Positions 35,037 to 40,853 of a stretch of DNA of 40,853 nucleotides are shown here, in pieces. Origin of the DNA: Bacillota bacterium (GTDB taxonomy: Bacteria; Bacillota; Sulfobacillia; JAJZIM01); assembly GCA_021810565.1 (NCBI GenBank), contig JAJZIM010000025.1, positions 1-40,853 on the forward strand, in the 5' to 3' direction. Both the position numbers and the translations under genes were made by a program. The notes under the pieces are model-generated. The model made no database searches, had not been told where the DNA came from, and worked only from the letters and a program-made list of their open reading frames with translations. Each line of letters begins with the position of its first letter. Position 1 is the first letter of the stretch.

Positions 35037-35783
35037 TCAGACCTTCCCCACCTGGTTCACCGCCGCGTCGAGGGTCGTCTTCTGGGTCATGAGCGCCTGC
35101 TGGTTGGACTCGTAGGCGCGGAAGGCCTCCAGCATCTGCGAGGTGGTACTGACCAAAGCGGTGTTGGACTCCTCCAGAAAGCCCTGCCGGATGCGTCCCG
35201 TAGCCGCCGCGGGCGGCCCCGATGCCGCCGTGGCCACGAAGTTGCCGTCGGCGGCACGAGTCAGACCGCTTTGGGAGGCGAAGGAGACCAGTTGGATCTG
35301 TCCCACCGTGTTTCCCCCCACGGTGACGGTCCCGCTTCCGGAGATCTGGGGCCGCCCCGCAGGCAAAGTCAAAGGCTGGCCATTGGTTCCCAGGACGAAA
35401 TTGCCGCTTTGCGTCACCAGGTGACCCTGGGCGTCCAGGGTGAAGTCGCCGCGCCGGGTGTACTCGGTGCCGGCGGACGTTTGGACGGCGAAGAAGCCGT
35501 TGCCCTCGACGGCCAGATCCAGGCTGTGTCCCGTGTGGCGCAGGCTGCCCTGGGCGAAATCCGTCCAGCTGTGGCTCACCGTCACCCCGGTTCCCAGAGG
35601 ACCCAGGGTGGTGAAGCCGCCCCGGCCCAGCCGCCCCACCAGGAGCGCCGGGAACTGTCGCAGGTTGACCTGGGTGTTCTTGAAGCCGGGCGTGTTCACG
35701 TTGGCGAGGTTGTTCGCCACCTCGTCCAAACGAGTCATGTCCGCCAGCATGCCGCCAGCGGAGGTGTACAGGCCCCTGATCAT
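35037..35783 (-). CDS. flhO: Flagellar hook-basal body protein FlhO (FlgG/FlgF-like rod)
   Basis: A 248-residue paralogue of FlhP. Start MIRGLYTSAGGM, then VANNLANVNTPGFKNTQVN (the flagellar rod signature), LAVEGNGFFAVQTSAGTEYTRRG and a C-terminal helix (FLEESNTALVSTTSQMLEAFRAYE). ATG 35783 with AAGGGGG at good spacing, 22 bases downstream of mbl. The mbl-flhO-flhP order matches Bacillus. Confidence 0.9.
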   Translation of the reverse strand: MIRGLYTSAGGMLADMTRLDEVANNLANVNTPGFKNTQVNLRQFPALLVGRLGRGGFTTLGPLGTGVTVSHSWTDFAQGSLRHTGHSLDLAVEGNGFFAVQTSAGTEYTRRGDFTLDAQGHLVTQSGNFVLGTNGQPLTLPAGRPQISGSGTVTVGGNTVGQIQLVSFASQSGLTRAADGNFVATAASGPPAAATGRIRQGFLEESNTALVSTTSQMLEAFRAYESNQQALMTQKTTLDAAVNQVGKV

Positions 35784-35805
35784 CCGCTTCTTCCCCCTTC
35801 CCCCG

Positions 35806-36813
35806 TCATCCCATCACCTTGCGCAGCACCACCAGGTGGTTGTCCTCCAGAACATGATCCAAGGCCTTGCCCGTGCCCCGCACCACACAGGTGATGGGGT
35901 CGTCCGCCCGAAAAGCCGGGATCCCCGTCTCGTGGGCCAGCAAGGTGTCGATTCCGTCCAAAAGACATCCCCCGCCGGTGAGCACGATGCCCTGGTCCAT
36001 GACATCCCCCGCCAGCTCGGGCGGAGTACGCTCCAGCACCTGCTTGACCGCCTCCACTATCGCCGCCAGGGCTTCCCGCAAGGCGTCGCACACCTCATCG
36101 GAGGTGATCTCCAAGGTGCGCGGCATGCCGGTGACCAGGTCACGCCCCCGCACGTCCAGGATCTCCCGCCGGTGTCCCGGCCACCCCGTGCCAACCCTGA
36201 TCTTCAGCTCCTCAGCGCTACGCTCGCCGATCATCAGGTTGTGGGAGCGCTTCATTTGGCGCACGATGGCCTCGTCCATCTCGTCCCCGGCCACCCGCAC
36301 CGACTGGGAGACCACGATCCCTCCCAAGGACAGCACCGCCACATCGGTAGTGCCTCCCCCAATGTCCACCACCATGCACCCTGCGGGCTTGGACACGTCC
36401 ATGCCGGCTCCCAAGGCCGCCGCCAAGGGCTCCTCGATCAACTGCAGCTGCCCGGCACCGGCCTGCAGGCCGGCATCCCGCACGGCCCGACGCTCCACCG
36501 TGGTGGCCCCCGCCGGGATGCACACCATCACCCGCGGGCGCAGCAGCAGCCGCTTACCCACCGCATGGCCGATGAAATGCTGCAGCATCGCCAGGGTCAC
36601 CTCATAGTCGGCGATGACCCCGTCCCGCATGGGACGGCTGGCCACGATGCTACCCGGTGTGCGGCCCAGCATCCTCCTGGCCTCTTCCCCGATGGCCAAG
36701 ATCTTGCCCGTCTCCTTGTCGGTGGCCACCACCGAGGGCTCCTGCAGCACTATGCCCTTGCCCTTCTGGTACACCAGCACATTGGCCGTGCCGAGGTCGA
36801 TTCCTATCTCCAA
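35806..36813 (-). CDS. mbl: Rod-shape determining actin homologue (Mbl/MreB family)
   Basis: A 335-residue actin-fold ATPase that guides lateral wall synthesis. Nucleotide-binding elements are EIGIDLGTANVLVY (phosphate 1), VVDIGGGTTDVAVLSLGGIV (phosphate 2) and LTGGGCLLDGIDTLL (adenosine). CIPAGATTVERRAVRDA is also typical. I set the start at TTG 36813 because GAGGGG lies 7 to 8 bases upstream and the protein then begins at the family position; a TTG at 36858 would add 15 unusual residues. Position after spoIIID and before flhO favours Mbl over MreB. Confidence 0.9.
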   Translation of the reverse strand: MEIGIDLGTANVLVYQKGKGIVLQEPSVVATDKETGKILAIGEEARRMLGRTPGSIVASRPMRDGVIADYEVTLAMLQHFIGHAVGKRLLLRPRVMVCIPAGATTVERRAVRDAGLQAGAGQLQLIEEPLAAALGAGMDVSKPAGCMVVDIGGGTTDVAVLSLGGIVVSQSVRVAGDEMDEAIVRQMKRSHNLMIGERSAEELKIRVGTGWPGHRREILDVRGRDLVTGMPRTLEITSDEVCDALREALAAIVEAVKQVLERTPPELAGDVMDQGIVLTGGGCLLDGIDTLLAHETGIPAFRADDPITCVVRGTGKALDHVLEDNHLVVLRKVMG

Positions 36814-36897
36814 TACCGCACCCCTCGTCCGCGGACAGGATGAAATGTTCTTCGACAAATAACCTAGCCTTCCTCTTTTCCCCCGGAATTTTTTTGT

Positions 36898-37149
36898 TCA
36901 GTGGATGGCCATGAACTTCTTTCGGGTGGCCTCGCCCCCCCGCAGGTGTCGTTCCGCCTTGTTGAACTCCAATATGTTTTTCACCTGGGCGGCCAGCTGG
37001 GGATTTATCTTCGGCAACCGCTCCGTGACGTCTTTATGCACCGTGCTCTTGCTGACCCCGAAGCTCTTGGCCGTATCGCGCACCGTGTCCCGGGTGTTAA
37101 GGATGTGGTTGCTGACCTCCAAGACCCGTTTCCAGATGTGATCCTTCAC
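36898..37149 (-). CDS. spoIIID: Sporulation transcription regulator SpoIIID
   Basis: An 83-residue DNA-binding protein of the mother cell. The helix-turn-helix is in DTAKSFGVSKSTVHKDVTERLPKINPQLA and the basic C-terminal helix in ERHLRGGEATRKKF, both nearly identical to Bacillus SpoIIID. I start at GTG 37149 (VKDHIWKRV), which aligns with the Bacillus start and has AAAGGGG 9 bases upstream. The ATG at 37182 has no Shine-Dalgarno and overlaps a possible promoter. It is strong evidence that the organism forms endospores. Confidence 0.95.
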   Translation of the reverse strand: MKDHIWKRVLEVSNHILNTRDTVRDTAKSFGVSKSTVHKDVTERLPKINPQLAAQVKNILEFNKAERHLRGGEATRKKFMAIH

Positions 37150-37181
37150 CCTCTTCGGCCCCTTTCCCCGGAATTGGTTCA

Positions 37182-37189
37182 TCTATATG
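37182..37189 (-). promoter_or_regulatory. Possible SigE-type -10 of spoIIID
   Basis: CATATAGA on the minus strand partly matches the SigE -10 (CATAcaaT) and lies about 33 bases before the GTG of spoIIID, a gene known to be SigE-driven in Bacillus. No convincing -35 is seen, so this is only a candidate. Confidence 0.3.
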
Positions 37190-37237
37190 CCCGGGGATGG
37201 GCGGCATGCTTGCGGAAGGAAGTCCCAAGGACGACAT

Positions 37238-37263
37238 AAAAAAAGCCGGCCGTCACCGGCCGG
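37238..37263 (-). terminator. Intrinsic terminator upstream of spoIIID
   Basis: In minus-strand RNA CCGGCCG and CGGCCGG form a 7-bp GC stem around a GUGA tetraloop, followed by C and seven U residues (A-run at 37238-37244). It ends transcription from the diguanylate cyclase gene and/or the short transcript that starts near 37330. Confidence 0.85.
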
Positions 37264-37330
37264 TAAGAGAGAAGGTGGGGCGGAAAAGATATCCCTCCTT
37301 GCGGAGGCAAACCAACATCTTTTCCTTACG
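37264..37330 (-). ncRNA. Structured leader or small RNA between the diguanylate cyclase and spoIIID
   Basis: A 9-bp perfect stem GGAAAAGAU/AUCUUUUCC (37317-37325 with 37282-37290) encloses a second hairpin CCUCC-GCAA-GGAGG (37303-37307 with 37294-37298). The flanks GUAAG (near 37330) and CUUAC (near 37266) can also pair, making one closed structure just before the terminator at 37238-37263. A promoter-like sequence lies immediately upstream. It could be a riboswitch or attenuator for spoIIID-mbl or a small RNA; it matches no riboswitch class I know. Confidence 0.4.
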
Positions 37331-37336
37331 GTCCCT

Positions 37337-37365
37337 ATTCTACCCGGAGCCGCTCGGAGCAGCAA
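37337..37365 (-). promoter_or_regulatory. Candidate promoter for the structured RNA/spoIIID leader
   Basis: TTGCTG (37360-37365), exactly 17 bases, TAGAAT (37337-37342) on the minus strand. The -10 is 5 of 6; the -35 matches only TTG. It straddles the end of the ORF-free gap next to the diguanylate cyclase stop, so transcription would start near 37330 at the beginning of the hairpin. Confidence 0.45.
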
Positions 37366-37369
37366 TGGC

Positions 37370-38035
37370 TCAAAAGCACGATTCCCGCGTACTCCCTTCG
37401 GGGAACTGGGCGCCGGCGCCGCGACCCTTGGCCTCGTACATGGCCCTATCGGCCTTGCGGAAGAATTCCTCCGCCGATTCCCCCTGGTACTCGCACACGC
37501 CGATGCTGAGGCGCGCTCCGCCCGGCAGTCCCGTCGTGGCCGTGCGGATCCGCCGGGCCACCTCCTCCGCCGTGCTCTGCGACACCCCGATCAACAGGAC
37601 CACGAACTCGTCGCCTCCGAAGCGTGCCACCCGGTCCGACCGGGAGCGGGTGGAATCGGCCAGGATGCGCGCCACGCGGCGCAGCAGTTCATTTCCCGCG
37701 TGGTGCCCGTGAAGGTCGTTGTACCGCTTGAAGTCGTCCAGATCCGCCACCAACAGGCATAGCCGGCGCCGGTCCTGCTGGGCCATGGCCACCTCCTGCT
37801 GCAGATACCAGTTGAAGAAGCGAAAATTGTGCAAGCCCGTAAGGGAGTCGCGTACCGACAACCCGGCGATGCGCCGCAGCGCCAAGGCCAAAAGGAGCAG
37901 ACCGGCCACCGACAATGACAGCAGCACCGCCACCAAGGCCAGGCGCAGTCCCCGCTGCGGCAGCCATTGGACCCCGATCAGGGCCGCGTAGATGCCGAAA
38001 AAGAACGCCGCCGGCCTCCATCTCTTGGCTCCCAT
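37370..38035 (-). CDS. Membrane-bound diguanylate cyclase (GGDEF)
   Basis: A 221-residue protein. Two hydrophobic segments (about 9-24 and 30-53) precede a GGDEF domain with DSLTGLHNFRFFNWYL, LVADLDDFKRYND and the intact active site RFGGDEFVVLL. It should make cyclic di-GMP; no RxxD inhibitory site is evident before GGDEF. There is no sensory domain, so control may be transcriptional. ATG 38035 with GGAGG 7 bases upstream. A 24-bp inverted repeat lies about 45 bases before the start. Confidence 0.92.
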   Translation of the reverse strand: MGAKRWRPAAFFFGIYAALIGVQWLPQRGLRLALVAVLLSLSVAGLLLLALALRRIAGLSVRDSLTGLHNFRFFNWYLQQEVAMAQQDRRRLCLLVADLDDFKRYNDLHGHHAGNELLRRVARILADSTRSRSDRVARFGGDEFVVLLIGVSQSTAEEVARRIRTATTGLPGGARLSIGVCEYQGESAEEFFRKADRAMYEAKGRGAGAQFPEGSTRESCF

Positions 38036-38079
38036 TCCCTCACCTCCGCCGGTCCGAGCCTCAATTGCCTGTCTCTACC

Positions 38080-38103
38080 TTTTATCGAACGCTGCCGATA
38101 AAA
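38080..38103. promoter_or_regulatory. Inverted repeat upstream of the diguanylate cyclase
   Basis: TTTTATCG (38080-38087) and CGATAAAA (38096-38103) are perfect 8-base inverted arms with an 8-base spacer. This AT-rich site in GC-rich sequence, just upstream of the GGDEF gene, could be an operator for a dimeric repressor or part of the promoter. It also lies next to the junction with the decayed island, so it might mark an old insertion point. Confidence 0.4.
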
Positions 38104-38117
38104 AGTTGAGCGGATGA

Positions 38118-38816
38118 TGCCGCCGGGCAAAAGGCCTAACCCAGCGGTTCCAAAATGCCAACCTGCAAAACATCGACGGCCAGTGGATCATATCAAGCGC
38201 CTTCTACACCCACGGCACCGGCGACTCCATCCCCGGCGGCACCGCCACCTACAACGGGTCCACCGAGACGGTGAGCGTGACCCTCAACACGCCAAACACC
38301 GGCGGCGGCAGTTGGAACCCCGGCCCCAGCCCCGTGTGCTATGGTAGCTGTGGCGGCTTCATCCCGAGCCCGACGCCCCGGACTCCGTCATGTTGGGGGG
38401 TGGGTGGATCGGGCTGCATTTGGGGTGGTGAACCCGGTCAGGCCAACCTGACGTCCGTGTACGCCGTTAGGGCCCAGATCTCCCCAGATCCTGCGGTCAA
38501 GGGTCAGGTGCTTGGCCTGTCCGCCACGACGACCGCGCCGAGCTGGCTCGGCTCTTACGCTACGGCGTCCCAGGTGCAGGCCACCTTCCCCACCAGCCAG
38601 TACCTCCCCGGCTTCCCGGACCAGGTGGTGGATCTGACGTCGGCGGGCAACGGCAACTGGACGGGCCAGTGGACGGAGATCCTGCCGCCCGGCAGCTACT
38701 CCGTCGGCTTCACGGCCATCTGGCCGTCCGGCATCCAGAGGACGGCCTGGGTGACCCTGACTGTGGACCAGCAGGCGAACTTCACGGTGCTGCCCAACTG
38801 CCTGTCTGGGTGCTGA
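38118..38816 (+). pseudogene. 5'-truncated gene for a secreted, Pro/Gly/Cys-rich protein
   Basis: The frame is open from 38118 to TGA 38816 (232 codons) with no start codon or Shine-Dalgarno near its beginning. Coding-like sequence (NLQNIDGQWIISSAFYTHGTG) already runs before the first possible GTG at 38271, so the 5' end and any signal peptide have been lost. A Pro/Gly/Cys-rich linker (residues around SPVCYGSCGGF) is followed by a beta-sandwich-like domain ending in FTVLPNCLSGC. No family is recognised. It probably derives from an extracellular protein. Confidence 0.55.
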
Positions 38817-38925
38817 CGAAAAGGCCGCGTCCGGGGCGCCGAAGCGAAGCGGGAGTGGGCAAAGCGGCCGGCGGGAGCGGGCGGGCCATCGTTGGCGCCG
38901 GCGCCCAAGCCCCGGACGGGCTTGA

Positions 38926-39200
38926 CGGAGCGGAGGCGGCAAGGTATGCTCTTCCCAAAAAGCGCGGATACATCCGTTTCCGGACGGCAACGGGCGCGTG
39001 GCAAGGCTTTTGACAAGTCTCATGCTGATATGCGGGGGGTATCCGCCGGCTCTATACGTCAGCGGCAACCGCCGCGAGTATTTGGACGCCCTGGCCGCGG
39101 CGGACGCCGGGGACTTTGAGCCGTTCATCGGCGTAACGGCCAGGGCGCTGATACGGAGGACCGCTATCTGCATTTACTTCACCAGGCGCGAGCGGCGGCA
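38926..39200 (+). pseudogene. Fic-domain protein remnant
   Basis: The Fic active-site motif IHPFPDGNGRVARLL is intact (His codon at 38971), followed by LMLICGGYPPALYV and REYLDALAAADAGDFEPFIGVTARAL, the usual C-terminal half of Fic enzymes that transfer AMP to proteins. The N-terminal half is missing, and upstream sequence is unrelated. After about 39147 the plausible continuation (TEDRYLHLLHQARAAA) is in another frame, so a frameshift has also occurred. Non-functional relic of a toxin or signalling gene. Confidence 0.65.
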
Positions 39201-39273
39201 ATGGAGAGGTGGCACTCGAACCGACCAAGAATTACGCAACTGTCCTCGCGAGTCGCAGAAGGGGGTGACGAAC

Positions 39274-39654
39274 ATGGCTGGCGCTCCGGATGGGTTGGAT
39301 ATTACAGTATTAACCCCCGTAAAGTTTAAAATACTGGAAAAATACGAAGGCAAAGAACTCACTTTAGAGGATTTAAAAACAGCGATATCTCTAAAGTACC
39401 TATGGCTTGAACTCATTTTGAATGAAGCTTTGGTGCAGCACTTAAAAGATACCGGAGAGTATGCAGATCAAATTGAAAAGGCTGCGGCTTGGTATCACGC
39501 TTTCAAAGGCGAGCTTACGGTCAATGGTGTTATAAACAGGGAACTAGAGCAAGTAGCACCATATGATATTGGCAACGAGGAGTTTAGAACGGATCTAAGA
39601 AGCTTTAGAAAGGTTGTTTACTATGAGGGCTTTATACGAAATTCTTGTGAATAG
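39274..39654 (+). CDS. Unknown 126-aa protein, first gene of an AT-rich nucleotidyltransferase cassette
   Basis: ATG 39274 has GGGGGTGAC 6 bases upstream. The protein is largely helical (YEGKELTLEDLKTAI, KYLWLELILNEALVQHL) without membrane segments, and I recognise no domain. Its base composition shifts sharply to AT-rich from about 39290, unlike the rest of the window, a sign of transfer from another genome. It overlaps the nucleotidyltransferase gene by 32 bases, so the two act as a unit; by analogy with AbiE-like pairs it could be the antitoxin or a binding partner. The GC-rich open sequence before the ATG belongs to the Fic remnant. Confidence 0.65.
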   Translation: MAGAPDGLDITVLTPVKFKILEKYEGKELTLEDLKTAISLKYLWLELILNEALVQHLKDTGEYADQIEKAAAWYHAFKGELTVNGVINRELEQVAPYDIGNEEFRTDLRSFRKVVYYEGFIRNSCE

Positions 39655-40162
39655 GCTTTCAGAGTACAAAATTCCAGTAACGATTATAGTTATTGGCAGA
39701 AGTGCATTGCCATTTTACGATCTTCCTGACGAATATACGTATGATCTTGACTTTGAATTCAGTACCAATGACGAGCGTTTAAGTGCACGCCTATTTGACA
39801 TCATTAAAAAGGTGCTTAGTGAGATAGGTATTCCGGCCAATTTTGGTAGTAGCATAGATAGGTGGTCTGTGATTCCTATGCCTGTAGGTTATCGAAATAG
39901 AATAAAAACAACCATAGAGCGGGACAAAGTGAGGCTCTGTGTGCTAGATCCCGCCGATTATGTGATAAGCAAACTTCGGCGTGGAACGTCAAGCGATCAG
40001 GCTGACGCCAATAAGGTCATGGAAAAATTCGGAGTAACCAAAAACGATCTTGAAAACAGGTTCAAGATGATAGAACCTGTACGTGATACGGAAATGTTTT
40101 TGTTTATACAAAGGTTTAAGTCGTTTGTGGAGTCCGTGTATCCTGCTGTTCCAGAAACTTAG
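39623..40162 (+). CDS. DUF6036/AbiEii-like nucleotidyltransferase
   Basis: A 179-residue protein of the minimal nucleotidyltransferase fold. IVIGRSALPFY (residues 22-32) stands for the GG/GS loop, YDLDFEF (40-46) gives the metal-binding DxD, and LDPADYVISKLRRGTSSDQADANKVM is the C-terminal helix pair typical of DUF6036 and AbiEii proteins. Such enzymes in toxin-antitoxin and abortive-infection systems add nucleotides to tRNA or protein. The GG of the canonical loop is GR here, which could alter activity. ATG 39623 with AAAGG about 10 bases upstream; strongly AT-rich. Confidence 0.7.
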   Translation: MRALYEILVNRLSEYKIPVTIIVIGRSALPFYDLPDEYTYDLDFEFSTNDERLSARLFDIIKKVLSEIGIPANFGSSIDRWSVIPMPVGYRNRIKTTIERDKVRLCVLDPADYVISKLRRGTSSDQADANKVMEKFGVTKNDLENRFKMIEPVRDTEMFLFIQRFKSFVESVYPAVPET

Positions 40163-40340
40163 ATACATACTGGTAAACTGCCCAGAATTAGATAGCCAGT
40201 TAATGAGCTTTGTTCACAATCGTTGAGGTGTCCTTGAATGCGGTCTTATGGACTGGTAGAATAACGTACAATTGCTAGGTATTGTGGTATGTCCCGGATA
40301 CCATTGCTGATTAGGGCGGGCCGGGATGCCCTTGAAATCC

Positions 40341-40369
40341 AAAGCCTCCGGCGACGCGCCGGGGGCTTT
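40341..40369. terminator. Possible bidirectional terminator hairpin
   Basis: GCCTCCGGCG (40344-40353) and CGCCGGGGGC (40357-40366) pair with one G-T wobble around ACG; AAA precedes and TTT follows. It lies 180 bases after the nucleotidyltransferase. The U-tract is short, so termination may be weak. The 40163-40340 stretch before it shows no gene. Confidence 0.4.
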
Positions 40370-40430
40370 CTGCGCCACAATCGTCTCATGAACCGCGGAA
40401 TCGTCTCGGGAGGGAGGAGGGCCAATGCGG

Positions 40431-40734
40431 GCAGGCCTGCGGCGGCGGATTTTGGATTTCGCACGGGAGCGCCCGGGATGCGGGGGTGCTCATGGTGCAA
40501 AGGCAGCTGGCCCTGGTTGACGGGCGGCCCACGATCCAGGATTTGAAGACCGCCAAGTCCCGCAGGGCCGCCCCCTTGGACGACGATCTGCTCGCCATCC
40601 TGAGAAGGCACATGGCCGCCCAGAACGAGGAGCGGCTTCGCGCCGGCGCGCGGTGGCGCGGGAAGGACTGGGTGTTCTGCACGAAGCGCGGCACGCCCAT
40701 GGACCCGCACAACCTCGTGGAGCGGCACATGAAC
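40431..40734 (+). pseudogene. Fragment of a tyrosine recombinase (phage integrase)
   Basis: From 40474 the frame reads DAGVLMVQRQLALVDGRP, then LKTAKSRRAAPLDDDLLAILRRH and DWVFCTKRGTPMDPHNLVERH, the middle of a XerC/phage integrase catalytic domain including the beta-hairpin lysine (LKTAKS). The preceding part (GLRRRILDFARER) is in another frame, and the HxxR and Tyr motifs are absent because the frame breaks off near 40734. It is a dead integrase, perhaps the one that brought in the island. Confidence 0.65.
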
Positions 40735-40853
40735 TCTCCCCCCGCCTAAGCCGTGCGGCTTGAGGCGGGGGTTTCCGGGGTCGCCCCCGGAGTTTCCTGG
40801 CTCATCGACCTGTGCGCAGACGGGGTTTTTCCCCGCCCGCGTCTTACGTCGGT
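40735..40853. mobile_element. Palindromic end resembling an IS200/IS605-type element (continues beyond window)
   Basis: CCCCCGCCTAAGCCG (40739-40753) pairs with CGGCTTGAGGCGGGGG (40756-40771) with a single bulged base and a 2-base loop. Further GC hairpins follow (CCGGGG/CCCCGG near 40775-40790; CGGGG-TTTTT-CCCCG near 40821-40836). Subterminal palindromes of this CCCCCGCCT form are common at IS200/IS605 and TnpB-element ends. The integrase frame stops being conserved exactly here, suggesting insertion. No transposase gene is visible in the remaining bases. Confidence 0.4.

Noticed and set aside
37264-37330. Cyclic di-GMP riboswitch next to the GGDEF gene
   Set aside because: The conserved GEMM-I/II core sequences are absent; kept only as an unclassified structured RNA.

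Overview
The window reads as a chromosomal segment of a very GC-rich, endospore-forming, flagellated member of the Firmicutes (Bacillota). The case rests on gene content and order. There is a rapZ-yvcK-whiA operon, a spoIIID-mbl-flhO-flhP-fabZ block in the same order as in Bacillus, a yvyF-flgM-flgN flagellar block, and uvrA-uvrC. Many genes start with GTG or TTG and many neighbours overlap by 4 bases. Lineages such as Symbiobacterium or Thermaerobacter relatives would fit, but the species cannot be named from this sequence.

Layout. 1-1335: the right part of a transposon with a transposase C-terminus, an AAA+ transposition ATPase, a small protein and paired end repeats. 1336-1980: no gene recognised. 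1981-6732 (minus): rapZ, yvcK, whiA and an oligopeptide-type lipoprotein, each overlapping the next by 4 bases. 7026-9279 (minus): pabB-pabC for 4-aminobenzoate, with a beta-propeller lipoprotein (9344-10438, plus) diverging from it. 10435-13866: PHP phosphoesterase, DUF362 ferredoxin-like protein, DUF192 protein, HAD phosphatase and a YvlD-type membrane protein. 13923-16788: M28 membrane peptidase, an orphan DNA methyltransferase and a VapBC toxin-antitoxin pair. 16971-19695 (minus): an ABC-2 exporter and a membrane methyltransferase. 19834-21653 (plus): a histidine kinase/response regulator pair. 21650-24934 (minus): an MFS exporter, an ECF sigma factor, its zinc anti-sigma factor and a bactofilin-like membrane protein. 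25078-29747: uvrA-uvrC. 29847-32531: zinc ribbon, DUF6788 and flagellar regulatory genes. 32546-37149: metK, fabZ, flhP, flhO, mbl, spoIIID. 37370-38035: a membrane diguanylate cyclase.

The last 2.7 kb (about 38104-40853) is a decayed accessory island. It holds a 5'-truncated secreted protein, a frameshifted Fic fragment, an AT-rich two-gene cassette (unknown 126-aa protein plus a DUF6036/AbiEii-like nucleotidyltransferase), a truncated tyrosine recombinase and a palindromic end resembling an IS200/IS605-type element.

The most interesting regulatory signals are three. A perfect 13-bp hairpin in the ECF sigma mRNA places the Shine-Dalgarno in the loop and the UUG start in the stem. A promoter, structured RNA and intrinsic terminator lie between the diguanylate cyclase and spoIIID. 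A 25-bp palindrome sits in front of the two-component system. The best candidate for a new system is the AT-rich nucleotidyltransferase cassette. No rRNA, tRNA or CRISPR array was seen.
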